A stretch of DNA of 5,527 nucleotides. Source: an uncultured Collinsella sp. (GTDB lineage Bacteria > Actinomycetota > Coriobacteriia > Coriobacteriales > Coriobacteriaceae). Each line of letters starts with the position of its first letter. Position 1 is the first letter of the stretch. The notes under the pieces were generated by a model, which worked only from the letters and a program-made list of their open reading frames with translations, made no database searches and had not been told where the DNA came from. A program made the translations under genes and the position numbers. Positions 1-5,527 of this stretch are shown here, piece by piece. Location of the stretch: positions 1 to 5,527 of the forward strand of contig CALBBA010000282.1 of the NCBI GenBank assembly GCA_937926755.1, written 5' to 3'.

Positions 1-57
1 GGCATCGGCGCGCTGGCCGTCGCGGGCGGCGCGGCCCTGTACCGCAGGCGCCGCTAG
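1..57 (+). CDS. C-terminal end of a membrane/cell-wall-anchored protein (5' partial)
   Basis: The first 18 codons read in frame 1 give GIGALAVAGGAALYRRRR and stop at TAG (55-57). A short Gly/Ala/Leu-rich hydrophobic stretch followed by four arginines and an immediate stop is the usual end of a sortase substrate: membrane segment plus positively charged stop-transfer tail. The LPXTG-like pentapeptide would lie just upstream, outside the window, so the sortase assignment is inference. A C-terminal tail-anchored or ordinary membrane protein is the alternative. Nothing can be said about the function of the missing part. A long hairpin follows 9 bases after the stop. Confidence 0.6.
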   Translation, partial: GIGALAVAGGAALYRRRR

Positions 58-66
58 CGATATGCA

Positions 67-105
67 CGAGTGGGGCGAATCCATCCGATGGGTTCGCCCC
101 ACTTG
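67..105 (+). terminator. Long hairpin after the upstream gene, probable terminator without a clear T tract
   Basis: Bases 69-83 pair with 89-103: 15 bp with one G.T wobble and a 5-nt loop. The stem can extend by two pairs to 67-105. It starts 9 bases after the stop of the upstream gene, the usual place for a terminator, but no T run follows on this strand, so it may act as an mRNA 3'-end stabiliser or a weak terminator. Its 3' arm overlaps the proposed -35 box of the SRP RNA promoter. The apex (76-96) repeats the sequence of the SRP RNA basal helix. Confidence 0.55.
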
Positions 106-131
106 CCCTGCTGGGCGGGAGCGGGTAAGAT
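103..131 (+). promoter_or_regulatory. Putative sigma-70-type promoter of the SRP RNA gene
   Basis: TTGCCC (103-108, 4 of 6 matches to TTGACA) is followed by a 17-base spacer and TAAGAT (126-131, 4 of 6 matches to TATAAT). A start 7 bases after the -10 box falls near 138. That is exactly where the outermost pairing strand AGCGCC (138-143) of the RNA begins, which supports the placement. The -35 box overlaps the last base(s) of the upstream hairpin. Confidence 0.55.
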
Positions 132-145
132 ATACCGAGCGCCTA

Positions 146-248
146 GCGCGTTCGATGGGTTCGGATGACGACATGTTCCGAATCTGGTCAGGTCCGGAAG
201 GAAGCAGCCATAAGGAGCCTCTGTCGGGCATCCGAATCCATCGAGCGC
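146..248 (+). ncRNA. ffs: Signal recognition particle RNA, small bacterial type (4.5S-like)
   Basis: This RNA is the scaffold of the bacterial SRP. It binds the M domain of Ffh and speeds the Ffh-FtsY interaction during co-translational membrane targeting. The diagnostic domain IV core GGTCAGGTCCGGAAGG begins at 186 and continues as AAGCAGCC to 209: a GGAA tetraloop (196-199) closed by CC/GG, with the asymmetric and symmetric internal loops in place. The basal helix pairs 153-167 with 229-243 (15 bp, one G.T wobble). It then continues as 169-172 with 223-226, and outward as 146-149 with 245-248. There is no Alu domain, so this is the short form of about 100 nt. The primary transcript probably runs from about 138 to 258, because 138-143 can pair with 252-257. 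The motif leaves little doubt about identity; the exact mature ends are inferred. Confidence 0.96.
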
Positions 249-261
249 ACGGGCGCTTTTT
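243..261 (+). terminator. Short intrinsic terminator of the SRP RNA gene
   Basis: AGCGC (244-248) pairs with GCGCT (253-257) over a 4-nt loop and runs into TTTTT (257-261). The same bases can instead close the SRP RNA helix with 138-143 and 146-149, so the terminator stem and the mature end helix are mutually exclusive folds. Confidence 0.6.
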
Positions 262-273
262 GGTGCCGCGATT

Positions 274-370
274 TGGCCCGGCCGGCGGCGAGATATTTGG
301 TGTCTCGCTGGTCCTCGGCTGCGCCTGCGGGATCGCTCGACTACCAAATATCTCGCCGCCGGCCGGGCCA
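274..370. repeat. Large perfect inverted repeat: 28-bp arms, 41-nt spacer
   Basis: Bases 274-301 are the exact reverse complement of 343-370 (28 of 28). The arms are a GC-only block made of GGCC/CCGG units followed by an AT-containing block, GAGATATTTGGT. The spacer 302-342 can form a small hairpin of its own (310-314 with 330-334). Farther out, TTTTTGG (257-263) matches CCAAAAA (377-383) after non-matching bases of 10 and 6 nt, so a symmetric unit might span 257-383. No ORF is convincing inside it. Neither strand has a T tract straight after the stem, so a plain intrinsic terminator is not a good fit. A palindromic intergenic repeat or small non-autonomous element is possible; the identity is unknown. 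Confidence 0.9.
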
Positions 371-507
371 CTTCGTCCAAAAATCACCCGTAAAGGCGCA
401 TTTATCTGAAGAATTGAATCCCGTGTTTTGTGCTGCTTGCTGGCGTTGCCTGGGCATTGATGGCTACGTAGTTCAAGAGACGTTGCTGCTGCTTGGATTT
501 TGCAGTT
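371..507. other. Intergenic stretch without a recognised feature
   Basis: This stretch lies between the inverted repeat and the terminator at 508. It is less GC-rich than the inverted repeat before it. I find no Shine-Dalgarno-led ORF, no tRNA-like fold and no clear promoter here. The forward reading frames that cross it have no plausible start or protein-like composition. Confidence 0.5.
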
Positions 508-553
508 AAAGAGGCCCGTTTCCCTGGTTTTGGTTGGGGAAACGGGCCTCTTT
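508..553. terminator. Strong (bidirectional) terminator hairpin between convergent units
   Basis: Bases 508-524 and 537-553 are perfect reverse complements (17 bp) around a 12-nt loop. The arms are AAAGAGGCCCGTTTCCC and GGGAAACGGGCCTCTTT, so A runs and T runs flank the GC core on both strands, as in a bidirectional terminator. It sits 45 bases past the stop of the reverse-strand surface protein gene, whose transcript it most likely ends, and it blocks anything arriving from the left. A small extra hairpin lies between the stop codon and this stem: GACGAA at 574-579 with TTCGTC at 587-592. Confidence 0.85.
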
Positions 554-597
554 TGGGTTTGGGTTTGTGGATTGACGAAGGTGACGTTCGTCGGCAG

Positions 598-1644
598 CTA
601 TTTTGAGTTCTTGAGGCGGCGGGTGGCTGCGGCGGTTATTCCGAGTCCCATGGCGGCGATTTCTGCGAGCGCGATTGCGCTTGGCGTTGTGTCGCCTGTG
701 TTTGCGAGCTTGTCGGCGGTCGTAGTTGCTTGCTTGCCGTTGCTTGTGTTCGCTTGCTTGGCGGAGCTCGGTGCGGCGTCTTTGCCGGTCGCGGATGAGC
801 TGGCGGGCTGCGCCGTCTCGGCCGGTTGCGCTGAACCGGAGGGAGGCGTTGCCTCGGTGGGTTTCGTTATCTCGGGCGAGGTGGCCTTGTCTGCCGCGGC
901 TTTTGCCTCTTCGTATGCCTTGCAGGCGTCGTCATAAGCCGTTTGCACTTTTTTCAAATTGTCGAGGAGCGCATCTCGCTTGGCTATGAACTGGTCGATA
1001 TGGGCTTTATATTTCTCTGCAGAACGTTCACAGTCATTAACTCGTCCTTCCTGACTTTTGAGGCGGCGCTGGAACTCGTCAAGCTCCGTTTCACAATGAT
1101 CTACATACGCTTTTGCCCCTACGATCTCATTTTGCAACTGCCTTATTTGCTGTTTAACAGTTTTGACAAGCTCCTCGTCGCCGAGTGCTTCGAGTGCCTT
1201 AAGCACCTCAAGTTTGTTGTCTAATTTTGCCTGGAGCTCGCTTACCCGGTTGCCGGCCTCGTCGTATTTGGCTTGGGCTGCATCGATGTCCGCTTGCATG
1301 GCAGGAAGGGATTCTTTCGATTCGGCGGCTTGCGCCAACATCTCGTCGCGGTACTTTTGAAAACGGGCAATGTCATTATTAAAGCGCGCAATTTTCTCGG
1401 AACTCGCGGCCTTTGCGGCTTCGAGGTTTTTGAGCGCTTCCTGCATGGCTGCATACGCTTTGTCTTTTTCGGTGGCCGCGGTTTCGCTCGAGTTCGCGGC
1501 CGCTGTCTGCAAGGCGACTGCATCGGTGGGGGAGCTGGTTTCTGCCGCGATCGCCGCTACGGGGGCGATTCCCGCGACAAGTGCCGCGGAAAGGGCGATG
1601 CCCACAGTTGCTCGTCTTGCTCTTCTTGCGAGAATGTCGTTCAT
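598..1644 (-). CDS. Secreted coiled-coil surface protein with a LANTG sortase sorting signal
   Basis: The 348-aa product looks like a wall-anchored surface protein; its ligand or role is not recognisable. Residues 1-34 form a signal peptide: an Arg-rich n-region, a hydrophobic core at about 13-31 and probable cleavage after the Ala at 33 or 34. Residues about 57-252 are almost pure Ala/Glu/Lys/Gln/Leu alpha-helix with long coiled-coil character and breaks near Pro114 and Gly155. Three Cys (184, 205, 241) are unusual for such rods. Residues about 255-311 are a Pro/Ser/Thr/Ala/Lys linker of the wall-spanning kind. LANTG (313-317) is followed by Asp, a hydrophobic segment (about 321-340) and the tail TRRLKNSK, which fits a sortase signal with Ala in place of the usual Pro. 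Start: ATG at 1644-1642 with GAGGTG (1655-1650) five bases upstream. The coiled-coil part is visibly less GC-rich than the transporter genes. Adhesin, M-like or cell-envelope structural roles are all open. Confidence 0.9.
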   Translation of the reverse strand: MNDILARRARRATVGIALSAALVAGIAPVAAIAAETSSPTDAVALQTAAANSSETAATEKDKAYAAMQEALKNLEAAKAASSEKIARFNNDIARFQKYRDEMLAQAAESKESLPAMQADIDAAQAKYDEAGNRVSELQAKLDNKLEVLKALEALGDEELVKTVKQQIRQLQNEIVGAKAYVDHCETELDEFQRRLKSQEGRVNDCERSAEKYKAHIDQFIAKRDALLDNLKKVQTAYDDACKAYEEAKAAADKATSPEITKPTEATPPSGSAQPAETAQPASSSATGKDAAPSSAKQANTSNGKQATTTADKLANTGDTTPSAIALAEIAAMGLGITAAATRRLKNSK

Positions 1645-1694
1645 CTCGGCACCTCATTTCAAGGGTTGGCGACTCACTTGGTAGCACTAATGTA

Positions 1695-1724
1695 AGTATA
1701 TCAGGCGATTAACCCGCTCTTGAA
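1695..1724 (-). promoter_or_regulatory. Putative promoter of the surface protein gene
   Basis: On the reverse strand, TATACT (1700-1695) matches TATAAT at 5 of 6 positions and is preceded by TGA, close to an extended -10. TTCAAG (1724-1719), 18 bases upstream, is only a weak -35. The -10 lies about 50 bases before the start codon. An imperfect inverted repeat (1704-1731: GGCGA and TCGCC, with TT and AA inside) overlaps the spacer and -35, which could be an operator, but this is speculation. Confidence 0.45.
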
Positions 1725-1746
1725 TCTCGCCAGAAATGACGAGTTG

Positions 1747-1776
1747 TTTACGCTTCTTTTGGGCTCACCGTACTAT
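1747..1776 (+). promoter_or_regulatory. Putative promoter of the ABC exporter operon
   Basis: TTTACG (1747-1752, 4 of 6 to TTGACA), an 18-base spacer and TACTAT (1771-1776, 4 of 6 to TATAAT) point to a start near 1783. That gives a leader of about 38 nt to the ATG at 1821. The promoter is divergent from that of the surface protein gene, the two -10 boxes being about 70 bp apart. No regulator gene is present in the window. Confidence 0.4.
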
Positions 1777-1805
1777 CATGATTCGAATTGAGTGTGAATG
1801 ATGAT

Positions 1806-1811
1806 AGGGAG
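1806..1811 (+). promoter_or_regulatory. Ribosome binding site that decides the start of exporter subunit 1
   Basis: AGGGAG lies 9 bases before ATG 1821. In-frame TTG (1788) and GTG (1794) farther upstream have no comparable site. The proposed transcript start near 1783 would leave them almost no leader. Confidence 0.6.
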
Positions 1812-1820
1812 CGCCTTTTT

Positions 1821-3677
1821 ATGATTGAGTTGCTCAGGCGTTTTGGTGGTAAGTTTCGCCGGTATATGGTGATCGGCCCTGCGTGCAAGTTGATCGAAGT
1901 GATCTTTGACCTGCTGACGCCGCTCGTGATTGCCCAGATGATCGACAAGGGCATCGGTGCGCACGATGTCAACGCCGTCGTCCACTACGGTATGCTGCTT
2001 GGCGCCATGGCTGTGATCGGCATCTCGTTTACGCTTGTTTGCCAAAAGATGGCGGCGCTCACCTCACAGGGCATGGGCACCGATATTCGCGGCGCACTCT
2101 ATGAGCATATCAACAAACTGAGCTATGCCGAGCTCGACCGTTTTGGCACGCCGTCGCTCATCACGCGCATCACCAACGATGTCAATCAGGTGCAGCTCGC
2201 CGTGGCGCTGGGCGTGCGCATGCTTATCCGCTGGCCTTTCCTGGCGGTGGGCTCCATGGTCGCGGCCCTCGCCATCGACCTTAAGCTCGGCATCATCTTT
2301 TTGATCTGCACGCCCGCGATCGGCCTGGTGTTTTGGTTTGTCATGGCGCGCTGCATTCCGTACTACAAGCAGCTGCAGGCAAAGCTCGACCGCATCGCGC
2401 TTATCTGCCGCGAGGGCCTTTCGGGCGCCCGCGTGGTTCGCGCCTTCGTGCGCGAAGATCACGAGCGCGAGCGCTTTGCGCAGGCCGCCGACGACCAGGC
2501 CAATACTGCCATCGCGGTGGGCAAGCTCTCGTCGATTCTCAACCCCGTCACGTTTTTGGTGATGAACCTGGGCGTGTGCGCCATCCTGTGGGTGGGCGGC
2601 ATCCAGGTCAGCGTGGGCGAGCTTACGCAGGGCCAGGTCATGGCGTTTGTCAACTACATGACGCAGACGCTCACCTCCATCGTGTACGTCGCCAACCTGG
2701 TCGTGGTCTTTACCAAGGCGAGCGCCAGCGCGTCGCGTATCAACGAGGTGCTCAATTGCGTGCCGGGCATCACCGACGAGGGCAACGAGCCGGTTGCGCT
2801 GCCCGAGCCGAGCGAACTGGCGGGTGGCGCTGTTCCGGCTCCCACGCTGAGCTTGAGCCACGCGAGCTTCTCCTTTGGCGCGGGTGCCGCCAATGCCGTC
2901 AACGACGTGACTCTGGATTTGCCGCTGGGCAAAACGCTCGGCATTATCGGCGGCACGGGCAGTGGTAAGTCCACGCTCGTCTCGCTCATTCCGCGCCTGT
3001 ACGATGCGGGTACCGGCAGCGTGAGCGTAATGGGTGCCGACGTGCGCACCTGGCCGCTCGACCAGCTGCGCCACGTGGTCGCGACCGTCCCGCAGCGCGC
3101 GTCGCTGGTGAGCGGCACCATTCGCAGCAACCTGACCTGGCGCGACGAGTCGGCGACCGACGAGGAGCTCTGGGCGGCGCTCGATATGGCGCAGGCCAGC
3201 GAGCTCGTGCGCAACAAGCCGCAGGGGCTCGACGCCCCGGTCGAGGCGGGCGGCAAGAACTTCAGCGGTGGTCAGCGCCAGCGCCTGACCATCGCGCGTG
3301 CCTTGGTGGGTTCGCCGCAGATTCTGATTATGGACGACTCCGCCTCGGCACTCGATTTTAAGACCGACGCGGCGCTTCGCCATGCCATCCGCGAGCGCAG
3401 CGTGCGCGGCGCCGCCGAGGGCGGGTTGCCGCTGACGACCGTCATCGTGAGCCAGCGCGTCTCGACCGTGCGCGATGCCGACATGATCTGCGTGCTCGAC
3501 CACGGCTCGGTCGCGGGCCTGGGTACGCACGACGAGCTGTACGCAAGCTGTCAACTCTATCGCGAGATTTGCCAGTCGCAGCTTCGTCGCGAGGAGCTCG
3601 AGGGCCAGCAGGGGAGCGCGACGCCCGCGTCTGTCCCGGCTGCCCCGGCATCCACTTGCGCAAAGGAGGGCTGCTAG
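1821..3677 (+). CDS. Heterodimeric ABC exporter, subunit 1 (degenerate-site ATPase), fused TMD-NBD
   Basis: This 618-aa half-transporter couples ATP binding to export of a small molecule or drug across the cytoplasmic membrane; the substrate is unknown. Six membrane segments lie at about 15-40, 54-76, 132-152, 156-176, 238-260 and 272-298. The ATPase domain spans about 338-590: Walker A GGTGSGKS (377-384, Lys383), Q-loop Gln425, signature SGGQ (482-485), Walker B ILIMDD ending Asp505-Asp506, then SALD, and SQR with Gln545 at the switch position. Asp506 replaces the catalytic Glu and Gln545 replaces the switch His. This is the known pattern of the non-catalytic half of heterodimers such as TM287/288, LmrCD and BmrCD. 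ATG 1821 is chosen over TTG 1788 because of the AGGGAG site and because family members start close to this MxxLLRRF sequence. A tail of about 30 residues, Ala/Ser/Pro-rich and ending in Cys, follows the ATPase. It is the first gene of an operon with subunit 2. Confidence 0.95.
   Translation: MIELLRRFGGKFRRYMVIGPACKLIEVIFDLLTPLVIAQMIDKGIGAHDVNAVVHYGMLLGAMAVIGISFTLVCQKMAALTSQGMGTDIRGALYEHINKLSYAELDRFGTPSLITRITNDVNQVQLAVALGVRMLIRWPFLAVGSMVAALAIDLKLGIIFLICTPAIGLVFWFVMARCIPYYKQLQAKLDRIALICREGLSGARVVRAFVREDHERERFAQAADDQANTAIAVGKLSSILNPVTFLVMNLGVCAILWVGGIQVSVGELTQGQVMAFVNYMTQTLTSIVYVANLVVVFTKASASASRINEVLNCVPGITDEGNEPVALPEPSELAGGAVPAPTLSLSHASFSFGAGAANAVNDVTLDLPLGKTLGIIGGTGSGKSTLVSLIPRLYDAGTGSVSVMGADVRTWPLDQLRHVVATVPQRASLVSGTIRSNLTWRDESATDEELWAALDMAQASELVRNKPQGLDAPVEAGGKNFSGGQRQRLTIARALVGSPQILIMDDSASALDFKTDAALRHAIRERSVRGAAEGGLPLTTVIVSQRVSTVRDADMICVLDHGSVAGLGTHDELYASCQLYREICQSQLRREELEGQQGSATPASVPAAPASTCAKEGC
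3662..3670 (+). promoter_or_regulatory. Strong ribosome binding site for exporter subunit 2
   Basis: AAAGGAGGG lies inside the last codons of subunit 1 and ends 7 bases before ATG 3678. The stop and start codons abut as TAGATG (3675-3680), so ribosomes ending subunit 1 are placed to reinitiate, which suits the equal amounts needed for a heterodimer. Confidence 0.85.
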
Positions 3678-5527
3678 ATGAATCCGTATACTTCTTCCGG
3701 TTCGGTTGCCACGATGACGGCCAACGTGTCCGGCAACGATAACCTCAACGACCTGGGAGACGGCCCGCGTCAGCCCGGCGACCCCGAGCGCTACCCCGTG
3801 GGTGCGGTGACTCGCCGCCTGCTGGGCTACGTCCGTCCGCATCGCATTTCATTTACGGCATCGTTTGTGAGCGCCGCCATCTCGGTGATCCTGCAACTCT
3901 ATACGCCCATCCTCATCGGCGAGGGCATCGATCTCATCGTTGCCGCCGGGCAGGTGGACTTTGACGCGCTGCTGCCGCTCGTTACCAAGCTCGCGATTGT
4001 CGTGGTGGGCGCGGCGGCCTTTCAGTGGCTGCAGGGCTACTGCGTCAATCGCCTGTCCTACGAGACGGTGCGCGACATGCGCGTGGAGGCGAGCGACAAG
4101 CTCAGCCGCATGCCGCTCAGCTTTATCGACGGCCATGCCCACGGTGACCTCATGAGCCGCGTGGTCAATGACGTCGATCAGGTGGGTGACGGCCTGCTGC
4201 AGGGCTTTACGCAACTCTTTACCGGCGTCATCACCATCGTGGGCACGCTCGCGTTTATGCTCTCCATCAACCTGACCATGACGCTCGTGGTGGTGCTTGT
4301 CACACCTCTTTCCATCTTTGCGGCGGGCGCCATCGCCAAGCTCTCCAACAAGAGCTTTACAGCGCAGCAGCGCATTCAGGGCCAGCTGGGCGGCCATATC
4401 GAGGAGTATGTGGGTGAGCAAAAGCTCGTGGACGCCTTCGCCTACGGCCCGCACGCCCAAGCGCGCTTTGATGCCCTCAACGCCGAGCTCTATACGGCGG
4501 GCGAGCGCGCGCAGTTTATGGGTTCGCTCTCCAACCCCGGTACGCGCTTTATTAACAACATCATCTATGCCGTGGTCGCCGTGATCGGCTGCGTGGGCGT
4601 GATCACGGGCGTGCCTGCGGCGCTCACGGTGGGCGGCGTGCAGATTTTCCTGTCCTATGCCAACCAGTACACTAAACCGTTCAACGAGGTCACGAACGTC
4701 ATCACGCAGATCCAGACCGCGTACGCCTCGGCGCGCCGCATGTTCGCGCTGCTCGATGCGCGCGAGCAGGAGCCCGACGCGTCGGACGCTGTAGAGCTTG
4801 CCGCCCCGCAGGGCGAGGTTTCGTTTGAACACGTGGACTTTAGCTATGTGCCCGACCGCAAACTGCTGCAGGATATCTGCATCGATGCCAAGCCCGGTAT
4901 GCGCTTTGCCCTCGTCGGCCCCACGGGCTGCGGCAAGACGACGCTCATCAACCTGCTGCTGCGCTTTTACGATATCGATGCCGGTCGCATTGCGGTCGAT
5001 GGCCGGTCTTCGCGTGACTACACGCGCGCGAGCCTGCGCCGTGCCTTTGGCATGGTGCTGCAGGACACCTGGCTGTTCGAGGGCACGGTGGCCCAGAACA
5101 TTGCCTACGGTTGCCCCGATGCCACGCGCGAGCAGATTGTCGAGGCCGCCAAGCGCGCTCATGCGCATAAGTTTATCGTGCAGCTGCCAGGCGGCTACGA
5201 TACGGTGATCGGCGAGGACGGCGGCACGTTTAGCCAAGGCCAAAAGCAGCTGCTGTGCATTGCGCGCGTCATGCTCACCGATCCGGCGATCCTGCTGCTG
5301 GATGAGGCCACCTCGAGCATCGACACCCGTACCGAGCTGCAGGTGCAGGCGGCGTTTGACGAGCTTATGGCCGGTCGCACGAGCTTTGTCGTGGCGCACC
5401 GCCTGTCGACGATTCGCAACGCCGACTGCATTCTGGTGATGCGTGACGGCCAGATTATCGAGCGCGGCACGCACGATGAGCTGCTGGCGGCGGGCGGCTT
5501 CTACCCCGAGCTCTACCGCAACCAAAT
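3678..5527 (+). CDS. Heterodimeric ABC exporter, subunit 2 (catalytic-site ATPase), fused TMD-NBD, 3' partial
   Basis: The frame is open from ATG 3678 to the window edge: 616 full codons with no stop. The last residues seen, FYPELYRNQ, are the usual end of this family, so probably only a few to a few tens of codons are missing. Membrane segments lie at about 57-84, 100-122, 174-196, 200-222, 288-310 and 316-338. The ATPase domain runs from about 378: Walker A GPTGCGKTT (414-422, Lys420), Q-loop Gln462, signature SQGQ (519-522), Walker B ILLLDE with Asp542-Glu543, and AHR with switch His574. Glu543 and His574 are intact, so this half supplies the competent catalytic residues. The signature has Gln for the first Gly, as expected of the partner of a degenerate-site subunit. 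Residues 1 to about 40 form a polar, Gly/Asn/Asp/Pro-rich extension ahead of the first membrane segment. ATG 3714 (Met13) is an alternative start but lacks the strong site. The partner is the gene directly upstream; the substrate is unknown. Confidence 0.95.
   Translation, partial: MNPYTSSGSVATMTANVSGNDNLNDLGDGPRQPGDPERYPVGAVTRRLLGYVRPHRISFTASFVSAAISVILQLYTPILIGEGIDLIVAAGQVDFDALLPLVTKLAIVVVGAAAFQWLQGYCVNRLSYETVRDMRVEASDKLSRMPLSFIDGHAHGDLMSRVVNDVDQVGDGLLQGFTQLFTGVITIVGTLAFMLSINLTMTLVVVLVTPLSIFAAGAIAKLSNKSFTAQQRIQGQLGGHIEEYVGEQKLVDAFAYGPHAQARFDALNAELYTAGERAQFMGSLSNPGTRFINNIIYAVVAVIGCVGVITGVPAALTVGGVQIFLSYANQYTKPFNEVTNVITQIQTAYASARRMFALLDAREQEPDASDAVELAAPQGEVSFEHVDFSYVPDRKLLQDICIDAKPGMRFALVGPTGCGKTTLINLLLRFYDIDAGRIAVDGRSSRDYTRASLRRAFGMVLQDTWLFEGTVAQNIAYGCPDATREQIVEAAKRAHAHKFIVQLPGGYDTVIGEDGGTFSQGQKQLLCIARVMLTDPAILLLDEATSSIDTRTELQVQAAFDELMAGRTSFVVAHRLSTIRNADCILVMRDGQIIERGTHDELLAAGGFYPELYRNQ

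Noticed and set aside
54..509. Several overlapping ORFs of about 110 codons on both strands across the ffs region
   Set aside because: They run through the SRP RNA and the inverted repeat, lack ribosome binding sites and have no protein-like composition.
537..570. G-run series (GGGTTTGGGTTTGTGG) suggestive of a G-quadruplex
   Set aside because: The fourth G run is interrupted and two of the runs are already used in the 17-bp terminator stem. It is better explained by the terminator and its T/G-rich flank.
1370..1695. Forward-strand ORFs opposite the surface protein gene, one with a hydrophobic Ala/Leu-rich product
   Set aside because: They mirror the Ala-rich reverse gene. No ribosome binding site is seen and the reverse frame has a full signal peptide and sorting signal.
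1788..1820. TTG start giving an 11-residue longer exporter subunit 1
   Set aside because: There is no ribosome binding site at the right distance, and the proposed transcript start lies only about 5 bases upstream. ATG 1821 has AGGGAG and matches the family's usual N-terminus.
2064..3842. Long reverse-strand reading frame (592 codons) opposite exporter subunit 1
   Set aside because: It is a shadow of the GC-rich forward gene. Its translation is Arg/His/Ala/Asp-rich with no recognisable domain, while the forward frame has every ABC motif.
3849..5525. Long reverse-strand reading frame (558 codons) opposite exporter subunit 2
   Set aside because: Same reason: the forward frame from 3678 is an intact ABC transporter with a strong ribosome binding site, and the reverse translation is low-complexity His/Arg/Ala/Asp-rich.

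Overview
The window looks like a GC-rich, sortase-bearing actinobacterium. A gut Coriobacteriia member such as Collinsella is my best guess, resting on codon style, short Shine-Dalgarno-led genes and LPXTG/LAXTG-type surface proteins. This is inference from style, not a database match.

Positions 1-597 hold the last 18 codons of a membrane- or wall-anchored protein (+), then a long hairpin. Next is a compact stand-alone transcription unit for the small bacterial SRP RNA (ffs), with its own promoter and a short intrinsic terminator. Directly after it lies a large perfect inverted repeat (28 bp arms, 41-nt spacer) of unknown nature. About 130 bp follow in which I see nothing, then a strong 17-bp terminator hairpin between convergent units.

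Positions 598-1644 (-) encode a secreted, coiled-coil surface protein with a signal peptide and a C-terminal LANTG sorting signal. It is transcribed divergently from the next unit. The shared intergenic region (1645-1820) holds a plausible promoter for each direction.

Positions 1821-5527 (+) are a two-gene operon for a heterodimeric ABC exporter (type IV, multidrug-exporter-like). The first subunit (618 aa) is complete. The second starts on the base after the first one's stop codon and runs off the window with probably only a few codons missing. It is easily missed because its reading frame is still open at the window edge. The two ATPase domains are complementarily asymmetric. Subunit 1 has Asp for the catalytic Glu and Gln for the switch His, with a normal SGGQ signature. 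Subunit 2 has a normal Glu and His but an SQGQ signature. Together they would form one degenerate and one competent ATP site.

Most of the content is ordinary. The points most worth a second look are the 28-bp inverted repeat behind ffs, and the re-use of both strands of the SRP RNA basal helix in the apex of the hairpin just upstream of ffs. I see no convincing new multi-gene system.
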